Below, piece by piece: positions 29,077-37,344 of a stretch of DNA of 64,000 nucleotides (its first letter is position 1; the number at the start of each line of letters is the position of its first letter). Position numbers and translations under genes: made by a program. Source of the stretch: Tenacibaculum larymnensis (GTDB lineage: Bacteria > Bacteroidota > Bacteroidia > Flavobacteriales > Flavobacteriaceae); NCBI RefSeq assembly GCF_028829235.1, contig NZ_JAIWJY010000001.1, positions 372,001-436,000 of the forward strand. The letters are read 5' to 3'. The notes under the pieces were generated by a model that was not told the DNA's origin, made no database searches, and saw only the letters and a list, made by a program, of their open reading frames with translations.

Positions 29077-29449
29077 CTTGAGTAACTTCTGTAATAAACT
29101 GTGTTAATAATTTCTTCATTTTATGCTCTAAATCAGCATATTTCCATTCATCTCTTGCAAGATAAGAAATCATAAACACATACGGTTTATCTACAGTCTC
29201 ATAAATAGTATGCTTTTCTTTACGGTATGTTTCGCGAAGTAACCGTTTTATACGGTTTCTATCCACGGCTTTTTTAAAGTTACGTTTAGGAACAGAAACG
29301 CCAACTTGTGCAGGGAACTTAGAGGTGTGTTCGGTTTGTATATATACCATTCTTAGTGGAAAAACTTTTATCACCTTTCCCTCCTCATATAGTCTTCCTA
29401 TGAGCTTTTTGCTTTTTAAACGCTCCTCTTTTCCTAAAGTAAATCTCAT
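29066..29449 (-). CDS. rnpA: Ribonuclease P protein component
   Basis: Basic protein subunit of RNase P, which matures tRNA 5' ends. The signature RNRIKRLLRETYR and the preceding VGVSVPKRNFKKAVD are present. I chose the ATG at 29449 (MFVLMRFTLGKEERL, 127 aa), because family members begin near MRFTL. A longer in-frame start at 29527 would add 26 residues not typical of RnpA. It overlaps the S41 protease gene downstream by 11 bases; rpmH and dnaA are not adjacent here. Confidence 0.93.
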   Translation of the reverse strand: MRFTLGKEERLKSKKLIGRLYEEGKVIKVFPLRMVYIQTEHTSKFPAQVGVSVPKRNFKKAVDRNRIKRLLRETYRKEKHTIYETVDKPYVFMISYLARDEWKYADLEHKMKKLLTQFITEVTQDEK

Positions 29450-29596
29450 TAGTACAAACATACGCAAACCTGCACTAATAACCATTTTTTTAAGTATTTT
29501 TGAAACAATTCTTTTAAGAAACCACATAAAATCAAACCGCGATTAATTTTACATTTCTCTTATACAATTAGTAAAAATTAATTTTAAAACATATTT

Positions 29597-30775
29597 ATGA
29601 AGTCTGATTTATTTCAAGCCCCAGATTATTATCAAGTAGACGATTTATTAACCGATGAACATAAACTTGTTCGAGGCACTGCTCGTGAATGGGTTAAGAA
29701 AAACTTATCTCCAATTATTGAAGAGTATGCACAACGTGCAGAATTTCCGAAGGAATTAATTAACGGATTGGCAGAAGTAGGAGCTTTCGGATCTTATATT
29801 CCTGAAAAGTATGGAGGTGCAGGGTTAGATCAAATTTCTTATGGGTTAATTATGCAAGAGCTAGAAAGGGGTGATAGCGGAATTCGATCTACTGCTTCAG
29901 TACAGTCTTCTCTTGTTATGGGACCTATTTATAACTACGGAACCGAAGCACAAAGACAAAAATACTTACCAAAATTAGCTTCTGGTGAATGGATGGGAAG
30001 CTTTGGGTTAACTGAACCAAATCATGGTAGTAATCCTGGAGGAATGGAAACCAAGTTTAAAGACATGGGAGACCATTATTTATTGAATGGAGCAAAAATG
30101 TGGATTTCAAATGCGCCAATTTGTAATGTAGCTGTTGTATGGGCAAAAAATGAAGAAGGACGCATTCATGGTTTGATAGTAGAACGTGGTATGGAAGGTT
30201 TTTCTACACCAGAAACTCATAACAAATGGTCGTTAAGAGCATCAATTACAGGTGAGTTAATTTTTGACAATGTTAAAGTTCCAAAAGAAAACTTATTGCC
30301 AAATAAATCAGGATTAGGAGCACCTTTGTTGTGTCTTGACTCAGCGCGTTATGGTATTGCTTGGGGAGCTATTGGTGCTGCGATGGATTGTTACGATACG
30401 GCATTGCGTTATGCGAAAGAACGTACACAATTTGGAAAACCAATAGGTCAATTTCAGTTGCAACAAAAAAAGCTAGCTGAAATGATTACTGAAATTACCA
30501 AAGCACAGTTGTTAACGTGGCGTTTGGGGGTACTGAAGAACGAAAGTCGTGCAACATCTGCTCAAATATCTATGGCGAAGCGAAATAATGTTGATATGGC
30601 ATTAAAAATAGCACGAGAAGCAAGACAAGTGTTAGGAGCAATGGGAATTTCTGGAGAGTACTCAATTATGAGACATGCAATGAATTTAGAAAGTGTAATA
30701 ACCTATGAAGGAACACATGATGTTCATTTATTAATCACAGGATTAGATATCACAGGATTAAATGCATTTAAATAA
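29597..30775 (+). CDS. Acyl-CoA dehydrogenase, glutaryl-CoA dehydrogenase-like
   Basis: A 392-aa FAD-dependent dehydrogenase that oxidises an acyl-CoA thioester. The closest recognisable type is glutaryl-CoA dehydrogenase, which also decarboxylates to crotonyl-CoA in lysine/tryptophan breakdown. Seen motifs: FAD-contacting FGLTEPNHGSNPGGMET (about 136-152), KMWISNAP, RTQFGKPIGQFQ, and the region with the catalytic base SVITYEGTHDVH (about residue 370). Substrate identity is inferred. It is divergent from rnpA and followed by a long-loop hairpin. Confidence 0.85.
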   Translation: MKSDLFQAPDYYQVDDLLTDEHKLVRGTAREWVKKNLSPIIEEYAQRAEFPKELINGLAEVGAFGSYIPEKYGGAGLDQISYGLIMQELERGDSGIRSTASVQSSLVMGPIYNYGTEAQRQKYLPKLASGEWMGSFGLTEPNHGSNPGGMETKFKDMGDHYLLNGAKMWISNAPICNVAVVWAKNEEGRIHGLIVERGMEGFSTPETHNKWSLRASITGELIFDNVKVPKENLLPNKSGLGAPLLCLDSARYGIAWGAIGAAMDCYDTALRYAKERTQFGKPIGQFQLQQKKLAEMITEITKAQLLTWRLGVLKNESRATSAQISMAKRNNVDMALKIAREARQVLGAMGISGEYSIMRHAMNLESVITYEGTHDVHLLITGLDITGLNAFK

Positions 30776-30782
30776 AAAAGAA

Positions 30783-30835
30783 GAAGAAGCACTCAAACGT
30801 TAAACCACTAACACATTATTAAAGAGTGCTTCTTC
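30783..30835 (+). terminator. Long-loop inverted repeat after the acyl-CoA dehydrogenase
   Basis: GAAGAAGCACTC (30783-30794) and GAGTGCTTCTTC (30824-30835) form a perfect 12-bp stem around a 29-base loop, starting 8 bases after the stop. No T run follows, so it is an atypical terminator or an mRNA 3'-end stabiliser. Confidence 0.5.
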
Positions 30836-30861
30836 AATCAACTATTAAAACTAAAATTTAC

Positions 30862-30996
30862 CTACTCTTTCTTCTTGCCACCATTAACAAGAATTAAAAG
30901 AGCGGTTACTAAACCTATACAAACCAAACCGAAAATAATCATCATAATGGTTCCGTTTGTCCAAGATACCATTGGGATGTTCATTAATTCTACCAT
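30862..30996 (-). CDS. Small single-span membrane protein (44 aa)
   Basis: A short gene read from the minus strand: MVELMNIPMVSW then a hydrophobic span (about residues 15-38, TIMMIIFGLVCIGLVTALLI) and a basic tail NGGKKKE. A -7 box (TATTTTTG, minus strand 31019-31026) lies 22 bases upstream of the ATG. Topology suggests an inner-membrane protein with a cytoplasmic Lys-rich C-terminus. I do not know its function. Rest of the 30776-31208 gap: the hairpin at 30783 and AT-rich DNA. Confidence 0.6.
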   Translation of the reverse strand: MVELMNIPMVSWTNGTIMMIIFGLVCIGLVTALLILVNGGKKKE

Positions 30997-31018
30997 TTCT
31001 TCTTATACTTTACTGTCT

Positions 31019-31026
31019 CAAAAATA
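31019..31026 (-). promoter_or_regulatory. Putative -7 box for the 44-aa membrane protein
   Basis: TATTTTTG on the minus strand fits TAnnTTTG, 22 bases before the start codon at 30996. Confidence 0.45.
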
Positions 31027-31208
31027 CAAGCATAGTTTAAGTTAAAACATGATTTTTATCAGGGTTTTGAAAAAAATGAAGAGATTTTATAAAATAGATT
31101 AGAAAGATGTTTCCTCTTTTAATAATGTATCGAAACCGTAAAAACTAGTTTGATTTAAATTCTATTTATTTAGTATTGTTTAGTTTATGAATGTTTAAGT
31201 ATTCTATG

Positions 31209-32006
31209 TTAAAATGCAGAGTAATTTAAAGATAGATTATCTATATAAAAAAAAGTATCCTCTAAGTATCCAGAGTTCGACCAGCCCATTAAATACATTT
31301 CGCTCATAAAGTTTTCATCAATACCACCATACATGTTAAGTGCTGTTTCATTACAAACCAGAACATTATTTTTCCATAGTTGCATTACTCCATCAGTAGC
31401 ATTTTCATTACTTGGAGCTTTAACTCTAGCCATAATGTGAATCCATTTTCCATGATCGTCTTCGGTAATAAAATTAGTTCCTAAGCCCCCTGAAGGTGAT
31501 ATACTTGGTTGCTCGGTTCCATTTCTGTATCTATGTAAGGTTAAATTAGAACCTCCAGTATTATTTGGAGATAATGACCAATTTACCTGAAAACCTGGAG
31601 AACGATAATCATTTTTATAAACAGCTAAAAATTTATTATTGCTAGCTGAGTTTTCTTTACGATGGGTATAATTATTAGGAATGTAAAGGTCATATTTTAT
31701 CCATAACTCTCCAGTATTTGGGTATGATATTCTTTGCTCAGCAAAAGCATCTTCTCCTGATGATCCGCCCTTATAGTAAAACTGAAGAGAATACTCTCCA
31801 TCTTTCTTTACTTTATTAGAAACAGATGAGTAGGTACTGCTACCGTAGTTAACATTATTTTCTGTTTGAGATAAGTCACCTCTTTCAAAGTCATCAAAAA
31901 ACAAGATATTTTCTGAAGGTTCTTCAATTACCTTAGACTCCTCTTTTGTACAGGATATTAAAAATAGAGTAAGGAAAATTGTTAAAGATAGGAGGCTTTT
32001 TTTCAT
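31209..32006 (-). CDS. Lipoprotein with jelly-roll (heparin-lyase-I/ConA-like) fold
   Basis: A 265-aa surface or periplasmic lipoprotein. The N-terminus is a classic lipoprotein signal with lipobox LISC (Cys about 19). The mature part starts with LFFDDFERGDLS, a common opening of laminin-G/ConA-like jelly rolls, and continues with GELWIKYDLYIPNNY, HGKWIHIMARVKAP and FFYIDNLSLNY, which resemble polysaccharide lyases of the heparin-lyase-I fold. A glycan-binding or glycan-cleaving role is plausible, but no catalytic residues can be assigned and there is no polysaccharide utilisation locus around it. Confidence 0.6.
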   Translation of the reverse strand: MKKSLLSLTIFLTLFLISCTKEESKVIEEPSENILFFDDFERGDLSQTENNVNYGSSTYSSVSNKVKKDGEYSLQFYYKGGSSGEDAFAEQRISYPNTGELWIKYDLYIPNNYTHRKENSASNNKFLAVYKNDYRSPGFQVNWSLSPNNTGGSNLTLHRYRNGTEQPSISPSGGLGTNFITEDDHGKWIHIMARVKAPSNENATDGVMQLWKNNVLVCNETALNMYGGIDENFMSEMYLMGWSNSGYLEDTFFYIDNLSLNYSAF

Positions 32007-32111
32007 AGTATAATAATTGTTTTGCAGCGTATATTGTTAATGTGTTGATAGTTAAAACGATCATAGATTAGGTTTCGTATGCAAATTAAAAGTCTTATAA
32101 GCAAAGAAAAA

Positions 32112-32654
32112 CTAAGAATCAAAGCCACTTTTTAACCCATCAATGCTAGTTTGGTTTCTGTCATTCCAATACTGTTTAATTCCTTCTTCACCTTTTTCAG
32201 TAGCCCAATCATTTAATTGATTTCGTTCTCCTTGGTATTCATAAAAAGGAATCGACATTCCGCAAGAGGTTTGTACACTTTCTACAGAAACAACAAATAT
32301 TTGACGAGTACCTGGAAGTTTAGGAAACAAATTAGCATAATTACTCCACTTATCATGAGTAGGAAGAACTTCTTCAGCTTTTCCATATAGCCTGAGTATG
32401 TTTGGAGCACCTTCAAAAGCACAAAACATGATAATTATTCGATTGTCGTTTAGCAAATGTGCTGAGGTTTCGTTTCCGCTACCTGTTACGCTTAACCAAG
32501 CAACCTTATTTTCGTTAAGTACTCTAAAGGTGTCCATTCCTTTTGGTGAAAGATTAATTCTTCCTTCTTTTGCTGCTGTAGCAACAAAAAACATCTTTTG
32601 AGCTTCAATAAATTTTTGAACTCGATTTGTTATTTTGTCGTAAAACTTAGCCAT
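32112..32654 (-). CDS. Pyridoxamine 5'-phosphate oxidase-family (split-barrel flavin) protein
   Basis: A 180-aa cytoplasmic protein with the split-barrel fold of PPOX-like flavoproteins: MFFVATAAKEGRINLSPKGMD, VAWLSVTGSGNETSAHLL and IIIMFCAFEGAPNILRLYGKAEEV. Members bind FMN or F420/haem and act as oxidases or reductases; the substrate is unknown. It starts 12 bases downstream of glpK on the same strand and is probably co-transcribed with it. Confidence 0.8.
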   Translation of the reverse strand: MAKFYDKITNRVQKFIEAQKMFFVATAAKEGRINLSPKGMDTFRVLNENKVAWLSVTGSGNETSAHLLNDNRIIIMFCAFEGAPNILRLYGKAEEVLPTHDKWSNYANLFPKLPGTRQIFVVSVESVQTSCGMSIPFYEYQGERNQLNDWATEKGEEGIKQYWNDRNQTSIDGLKSGFDS

Positions 32655-32666
32655 AATTCTTTATTT

Positions 32667-34151
32667 TTAGTCAATCCAATCTTTAGTGCGTTCAACAGCT
32701 TTTTGCCAAGTACGATATAGCTTTTCTCTTTTTTCTTTAGGAAAAGAAGGAGTGAAGGTTTTATCTATTTTTCGTTTATTAATAATATCGTTTTGTTGCC
32801 AAAAACCAACACAGAAACCAGCTAAATAAGCAGCTCCCATTACAGTGGTCTCAATTTCTTCAGGACGTTCCACATCTACATTTAAGATGTCTGCTTGAAA
32901 TTGCATCAATAAATTATTAACACATGCCCCACCATCAACTTTTAAAGAAGAAAGCTGTAGCATACTGTCTTTTTGCATAACGTCTAAAATGTCTTTGGTT
33001 TGGTAAGCTAACGACTGTAAAGTAGCTTTAATTAAATGATTTTTTCCAGTATCACGAGTTAAACCGAAAATTGCTCCTCGTGCATACATATCCCAATAAG
33101 GAGCTCCTAAGCCAGCAAAAGCAGGAACCACATAAACAGGGTTTTCTTCAGTAATTTTTTCAGCAAAAAGCTCACTTTCTTCTGCGCTATTGATAATTTG
33201 TAGTCCATCACGTAACCATTGAATTGCTGAACCAGCAACAAAAACACTTCCTTCGAGAGCATAATACACTTTGTTGTTAATTCCCCAAGCAATAGTGGAA
33301 ATCAAACCATTTTCAGAATATTCTAAGTTTTCACCTGTGTTCATCAACATAAAGCATCCAGTCCCGTAGGTGTTTTTAGCTTCCCCTTTTTTAAAACATG
33401 CTTGTCCGAATAAGGCAGATTGTTGATCTCCTGCAATACCTGCAATTGGAATTTGAACTCCGTTTAATTTATAATTTCCAAAATGATAAGAAGAAGGTTT
33501 TACTTTAGGTAACATTGAAGTTGGAATGTTTAGTTCTTTTACTAAAGTTTCATCCCAACACAAGTTTTTTATATCATATAACATGGTACGCGAAGCGTTG
33601 CTATAATCAGTAGCGTGAACTTTTCCATTGGTTAAGTTCCATAAAAGCCAAGAATCAATAGTTCCAAATAACAAATTTCCTTTTTCAGCATCTTCTTGAG
33701 CTCCATCTATATTATTTAAAATCCAATGGATTTTAGTAGCTGAAAAATAACTATCAATTACTAATCCAGTAGTTTTACGAACATAGTTTTCAAGTCCGGT
33801 TTCTTTGAGTAACTCACAAGTATTAGCAGTTCGCTTGTCTTGCCAAACAATGGCATTATATATTGGTTTGCCAGTGTTTTTATTCCAAACAACGGTAGTT
33901 TCACGTTGATTGGTAATACCTATTCCCGCTATTTCTGAAGGCAGTATTTTAGCTTGTTCAAGAGCTTTTTGTAAGGTTTTTAACTGAGTTTGTAAAATTT
34001 CGTTGGCATCGTGCTCTACCCAACCAGGTTGAGGAAATATTTGTTGAAACTCTTCTTGAGTTTTTGCAATAATTTCTTCTTCTTTATTAAGAATAACTGT
34101 ACGACAGCTAGTTGTTCCTTGGTCTAAAGCAATAATATATTTTTGAGTCAT
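32667..34151 (-). CDS. glpK: Glycerol kinase
   Basis: Phosphorylates glycerol with ATP to sn-glycerol-3-phosphate in the cytoplasm. At 494 aa it is full length for the FGGY family. Visible: N-terminal [12 protein letters not shown] (ATP site), [12 protein letters not shown], the substrate segment [21 protein letters not shown], and the C-terminal FGGY signature region [19 protein letters not shown]. No glpF or glpD lies next to it. It is separated from the upstream mini-transcript array by a terminator at 34202-34233. Confidence 0.96.
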   Translation of the reverse strand: MTQKYIIALDQGTTSCRTVILNKEEEIIAKTQEEFQQIFPQPGWVEHDANEILQTQLKTLQKALEQAKILPSEIAGIGITNQRETTVVWNKNTGKPIYNAIVWQDKRTANTCELLKETGLENYVRKTTGLVIDSYFSATKIHWILNNIDGAQEDAEKGNLLFGTIDSWLLWNLTNGKVHATDYSNASRTMLYDIKNLCWDETLVKELNIPTSMLPKVKPSSYHFGNYKLNGVQIPIAGIAGDQQSALFGQACFKKGEAKNTYGTGCFMLMNTGENLEYSENGLISTIAWGINNKVYYALEGSVFVAGSAIQWLRDGLQIINSAEESELFAEKITEENPVYVVPAFAGLGAPYWDMYARGAIFGLTRDTGKNHLIKATLQSLAYQTKDILDVMQKDSMLQLSSLKVDGGACVNNLLMQFQADILNVDVERPEEIETTVMGAAYLAGFCVGFWQQNDIINKRKIDKTFTPSFPKEKREKLYRTWQKAVERTKDWID

Positions 34152-34201
34152 TTAGGCATAAAATGATTGAACGCCTAATTTACAATTTTAGTCATATGTA
34201 A

Positions 34202-34233
34202 TAAAAAAAACCTTCTAGAACTTCTAGAAGGTT
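34202..34233 (-). terminator. Terminator of mini unit A
   Basis: On the minus strand AACCTTCTAGAA and TTCTAGAAGGTT form a 12-bp palindromic stem (34209-34233) followed by eight T residues. The 33-base block 34201-34233 recurs with a single mismatch at 34489-34521. Confidence 0.85.
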
Positions 34234-34261
34234 TACACGTTTAAGTTTGGTTAGTTAACTT

Positions 34262-34363
34262 TTAGTGTCTCAAAGCATATCCGGCTCCTTTACCAAATTC
34301 AGCTAATACTGAAAGTAAAGTGTTTAAACCTTTGCTCGTCTTGCGTAGTAGTAATTTTCCCAT
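34262..34363 (-). CDS. 33-aa basic peptide encoded in mini unit A
   Basis: Read on the minus strand from ATG 34363: MGKLLLRKTSKGLNTLL, then SVLAEFGKGAGYALRH and stop. It is basic and potentially amphipathic, with a Gly-rich GKGAGYALRH end and no cysteine. Support for it being a gene: a dedicated promoter with operator (34418-34481), an upstream leader shared with unit B, and a terminator 29 bases after the stop. Possible roles are a signalling peptide, a small toxin or bacteriocin, or a small regulatory protein; none can be chosen from sequence. I do not recognise a family. Confidence 0.55.
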   Translation of the reverse strand: MGKLLLRKTSKGLNTLLSVLAEFGKGAGYALRH

Positions 34364-34417
34364 TTTTAAAATAATTTAATTCCCCTTAAATTAATTGTCA
34401 TTAAAGAATGAACATGT

Positions 34418-34481
34418 CAAAGATATGTTGATAATCAGAGGTATAAAACGGGATTTCCGAAGTTAAAAGTGTAATTTTCCG
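34418..34481 (-). promoter_or_regulatory. Operator-promoter A (paired CGGAAA sites plus -7 box)
   Basis: Minus strand: CGGAAA half-sites at 34476-34481 and 34454-34459 (22 bp apart), then 28 bp, then TATCTTTG at 34418-34425, a perfect TAnnTTTG. The interval contains ACAC after the first half-site and CCCG after the second. The spacing is identical in units B and C. Half-sites at about -42 and -64 would suit an activator. Confidence 0.75.
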
Positions 34482-34488
34482 AAAGAGC

Positions 34489-34521
34489 ATAAAAAAAACC
34501 TTCTAGAATTTCTAGAAGGTT
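34489..34521 (-). terminator. Terminator of mini unit B
   Basis: The same 12-bp palindromic stem as at 34202 (arms 34497-34508 and 34510-34521) followed on the minus strand by eight T residues. Confidence 0.85.
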
Positions 34522-34569
34522 CATTATTCCCCTTAAATGTCTTTTTTCAATTAATCTTGAAAAGAAGAT
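34489..34569 (-). ncRNA. Predicted small RNA B (about 80 nt)
   Basis: Predicted from its own promoter (34574-34637) to the terminator palindrome at 34497-34521 with a T run to 34489. It carries the 13-base leader block ATTTAAGGGGAAT (minus strand, 34526-34538) that is also in the 5' leader of the 33-aa peptide unit (34379-34391). It looks like unit A with the coding part removed. An ATG in it would read through the terminator stem, so I regard the transcript as non-coding. The 5' end is estimated from the -7 box. Confidence 0.5.
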
Positions 34570-34573
34570 GTTA

Positions 34574-34637
34574 CAAATGTAAGGAGAGATTAAAGGTTAA
34601 AAAAGGGTATTTCCGCAAAAAAAAGTGTGGTTTTCCG
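34574..34637 (-). promoter_or_regulatory. Operator-promoter B (paired CGGAAA sites plus -7 box)
   Basis: Minus strand: CGGAAA at 34632-34637 and 34610-34615 (22 bp apart), 28 bp, then TACATTTG at 34574-34581. It contains the same ACAC and CCC flanks as copies A and C. Confidence 0.75.
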
Positions 34638-34666
34638 CAAAACACAAAAGGAAACCGTTTTCAAAC

Positions 34667-34691
34667 AAAAAAACCTTTAGATATCTAAAGG
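34667..34691 (-). terminator. Terminator of mini unit C
   Basis: A perfect 18-base palindrome at 34674-34691, followed on the minus strand by seven T residues (34667-34673). Confidence 0.85.
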
Positions 34692-34746
34692 CTTTTTTTA
34701 TATTCTCTCTCTTTCAAGATTCTTCCCAACAATGGTTTTGAATTCT
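34667..34746 (-). ncRNA. Predicted small RNA C (about 80 nt)
   Basis: Predicted from promoter C (34751-34814) to a palindromic terminator CCTTTAGATATCTAAAGG at 34674-34691 followed by a minus-strand T run. No start codon with a sensible reading frame is seen. It contains AATCTTGAAA (minus strand, 34708-34717), the exact complement of a 10-base stretch of RNA B. The 5' end is estimated. Confidence 0.5.
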
Positions 34747-34750
34747 TTTG

Positions 34751-34814
34751 CGAAAGTATTCTTTGTTTCTAATGTATAAAAAGGGATAACCGTAAAAATA
34801 AATGTGTATTTCCG
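34751..34814 (-). promoter_or_regulatory. Operator-promoter C (paired CGGAAA-like sites plus -7 box)
   Basis: Minus strand: CGGAAA at 34809-34814 and a variant CGGTTA at 34787-34792 (22 bp apart), 28 bp, then TACTTTCG at 34751-34758 (one mismatch to TAnnTTTG, a frequent flavobacterial variant). It begins 10 bases after the stop of the response regulator gene. Confidence 0.7.
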
Positions 34815-34823
34815 CAATAAGAG

Positions 34824-35501
34824 TTAATCTATAATTCCTAATTCTTTTGCTTTTAACACAAGGTCTGTGTTATTATTGGCTTGTAGGTCAGTTCTTAGCT
34901 TAGATAGTTTACTTTCTATAGAACGGACTTTTATTAATGAACCATCACTTTTTTTAATTAAACCTTCTAGATTAGAAATCTTAGCATGTTTAGGAAGTTC
35001 TTTTAAAATTTGAACAGCAATATCATCCATTTGTATTTCTACCAAGGCTCTCTTTAAGAGTTTTTGATGAATTTCATGGGTGTAATATACTTCCCCTTTC
35101 AACATTTTTTGAATAGCAAAGGTCAATTCGTCAGTGCTACACTTACCTTTTAAGATATATGCAGAAGGGTTTAAATTATGTATTACATTAAAAATTCTGT
35201 TAGTTTCAGAATGCCCTGTAATTACTCCTACTTTAATTGGAATTTCTTCTTTGAGGATAGACTTTATAAAAGACTCGCCACCATCTAAAACAACATTTTT
35301 GTTTTGATTGTCAAAACTTAAATCGGTAAAAACAATATGAAATGGATTTTCGCTTAAACTTGATTTTATTTTAGAAAAAGCTTCGTCACATGAATTTGCC
35401 GTTTCAATTTCTAAACCATCTATATCTTTCAAATACGAAAGAATTCCTTCAAGAATTAACTGATGGTCATCAACTAAAAGTATTTTTGTTTGTCCAGCCA
35501 T
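34824..35501 (-). CDS. NarL/LuxR-type response regulator of the TPR kinase
   Basis: A 225-aa two-component regulator. The receiver domain (residues about 5-135) has acidic residues in LLVDDHQ, phospho-acceptor Asp60 in HIVFTDLSFD, and a Lys in AYILKGKCSTDEL. The C-terminal part (about 150-225) is helical, with RSIESKLSKLRTDL in the place of the LuxR-type recognition helix; it is rather divergent and could be a reduced HTH. The start overlaps the kinase gene by 32 bases, giving translational coupling. Three operator-like units lie directly downstream, and it is the obvious candidate to bind them, but that is inference. Confidence 0.82.
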   Translation of the reverse strand: MAGQTKILLVDDHQLILEGILSYLKDIDGLEIETANSCDEAFSKIKSSLSENPFHIVFTDLSFDNQNKNVVLDGGESFIKSILKEEIPIKVGVITGHSETNRIFNVIHNLNPSAYILKGKCSTDELTFAIQKMLKGEVYYTHEIHQKLLKRALVEIQMDDIAVQILKELPKHAKISNLEGLIKKSDGSLIKVRSIESKLSKLRTDLQANNNTDLVLKAKELGIID

Positions 35502-37332
35502 TTAGGGGTATTTGAATATCGGTTTGGGTTCCTTTACCTACTTCACTATTAATGGTTAACGTTCCGTTTAACTCTTCAATGCGTTCTTGTAGGTTTTGTA
35601 AACCAATTCCTTTTTTACTAATGTTGGTATCAAAACCAATACCATCATCAATAATATCCAAATGTACGTATTTTTTATGTACAGAAAAATTGATAATTAT
35701 CTTACTTGCCTTTGCATATTTTTTACAATTTTGTATGCTTTCTCGAGTACTCAGGTAGAGTAGACGCTTTATAGAATTATCAACAGTAGTCCAATTATAG
35801 TTTTGCAATCCATTTAGCTTTATTTTAAAATCAGGTTCAAAATAATCACTAACTAAATTAATAATTTGATTTTTAAAAGAAACTTTATTAAAACTAACAC
35901 TACTCAATTGATGTGATAAATTACGTACATTCTCTTTTACTGCATCTAATTTTTGAGCTTCCTCTAATAAATTAGACTTTTCTAACTTACGATGTAGTAA
36001 GCGTAGGTCTCCTGCTACCTCATCATGCAAAGATTTAGCAATTTGTTTGCGTTCATGTTCTCTTACTTGTACCTGTTGTAGCTGTGCTTGATATAATAAT
36101 TTTCTTCTACGTTGAAAATAAAACATAACACTAAAACCAAATAGCAAAAGACCAATTGCAGCAGCTAACCAACCTATTGTTTTTTGTTGTTTATGATAAA
36201 GTATTTCTGCTTGCTTTTGTTGGTTTTCTGTTTTTAAAACTACATTTTCTTTTTCTTTTTTATCGGTTTCATATCTAATTTTAGCAAATTGATTTTTTAA
36301 CCTACGCTCATTTTGGAATAAGCTATCATTTAAGGTAATGTATTCTTGTAAATATTGTTTTGACTTATGACTTGTTGTTAATTCTGAAAGTTTTACTAAA
36401 GACTCTAGCCAACGTTTATTATTTTGCGTTTGTTTGGCATACTTTAAAGCTTCATTAGCATGAAATAAAGCTTTATCTGTTTGGTTAAAACTTTTATAAA
36501 AATCTGCTAAGTTTATATGGGTTGTACTCAACTCTGTAAAATCTTTTTCTTTCTCACGTATGTTTAGAACTTTATTATATTGTTGTAGAACATTTTCTTT
36601 TTGATTCAATAAAAAATTACTAGCAGCCAAATTTTCTAATAATAATGCATATTGAATAGGAAAGTTTTTTTCAATACTATCTTGAGATAACCCTTTTTTA
36701 AAGTATGTGATAGCTTTTTTATGTTGATTTAGTTTTTGATATAACAGACCTATATTGTTAGTCGTAAATAAATAACCTAATTTGTCCTTCGTTTTTTTAT
36801 TAATGTTTAGTGTTTTGTTATAATAGTTGATAGCGTCTGTTTTTTGATTCAATTCCTCTGAAACAAGCCCAAGGTTATTATATACTCTTTCTAAATAAAC
36901 TGTTGGTTGTATTGGTTCTAAATATTGTAAAGCTTCAATTAAACTTATTTCACTGCCACGATAATCTTTGGCTTCTCTTTGTATTATAGCAAGACTTAAC
37001 AAACGTCGGCCTACAGCTAAAGAGTCATTTATTTTTTTAGAGATGTCTTTTGAAAGGTGATAATAGTAAAAAGCACTGTCGTTAGTATAGGTAAGTTTGT
37101 TTTGTAGTGCTTTAAAATGAAAATACTTGGCAAGTAGAATAGAGTCACCTGTTTCTTTATAGAACGAATCAACCTGTCTAGTAAATTTTCTTAGTAATGG
37201 AAGCTTTTTACTAAAATAAGCTTGTCTTCCTAACTCTATAATTTCTTTTTTAGCCAAAGCTATATTTGTGTCTTTTTCTTGAGCAAAAAGAAAAGATGTA
37301 AAAAGAAGGAGAAAAATAAGGGAGTTTTTCAT
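35470..37332 (-). CDS. TPR-domain sensor histidine kinase (HisKA_3 / NarX-like)
   Basis: A 620-aa membrane kinase. Signal peptide residues 1-17 (ending LFAQ); periplasmic TPR array about 60-335 (repeats such as YNNLGLVSEELNQKTDAINYY and NNIGLLYQKLNQHKKAITYF); coiled coil about 340-385; one membrane segment about 387-407; HisKA_3 domain with phospho-acceptor His437 in SLHDEVAGDLR; and an HATPase domain (about 505-615) with DDGIGFD and GIGLQNLQER. TPR repeats outside the membrane are suited to binding a peptide or protein ligand. It lies between a 48-aa peptide gene and its response regulator. Confidence 0.88.
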   Translation of the reverse strand: MKNSLIFLLLFTSFLFAQEKDTNIALAKKEIIELGRQAYFSKKLPLLRKFTRQVDSFYKETGDSILLAKYFHFKALQNKLTYTNDSAFYYYHLSKDISKKINDSLAVGRRLLSLAIIQREAKDYRGSEISLIEALQYLEPIQPTVYLERVYNNLGLVSEELNQKTDAINYYNKTLNINKKTKDKLGYLFTTNNIGLLYQKLNQHKKAITYFKKGLSQDSIEKNFPIQYALLLENLAASNFLLNQKENVLQQYNKVLNIREKEKDFTELSTTHINLADFYKSFNQTDKALFHANEALKYAKQTQNNKRWLESLVKLSELTTSHKSKQYLQEYITLNDSLFQNERRLKNQFAKIRYETDKKEKENVVLKTENQQKQAEILYHKQQKTIGWLAAAIGLLLFGFSVMFYFQRRRKLLYQAQLQQVQVREHERKQIAKSLHDEVAGDLRLLHRKLEKSNLLEEAQKLDAVKENVRNLSHQLSSVSFNKVSFKNQIINLVSDYFEPDFKIKLNGLQNYNWTTVDNSIKRLLYLSTRESIQNCKKYAKASKIIINFSVHKKYVHLDIIDDGIGFDTNISKKGIGLQNLQERIEELNGTLTINSEVGKGTQTDIQIPLNGWTNKNTFS

Positions 37333-37344
37333 TGTTTTTTATAA

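Noticed and set aside
34440..34524. A 28-codon frame starting at the ATG in RNA B (MNLLEILEGFFY...)
   Set aside because: It would be translated through the terminator stem and into the next operator; the ATG is better explained as part of a non-coding RNA.
34152..34823. CRISPR-like or mobile-element interpretation of the repeated blocks
   Set aside because: The repeats are promoter and terminator elements with fixed spacing, there are only three, they have no equal-length spacers, and no cas or transposase gene is near.
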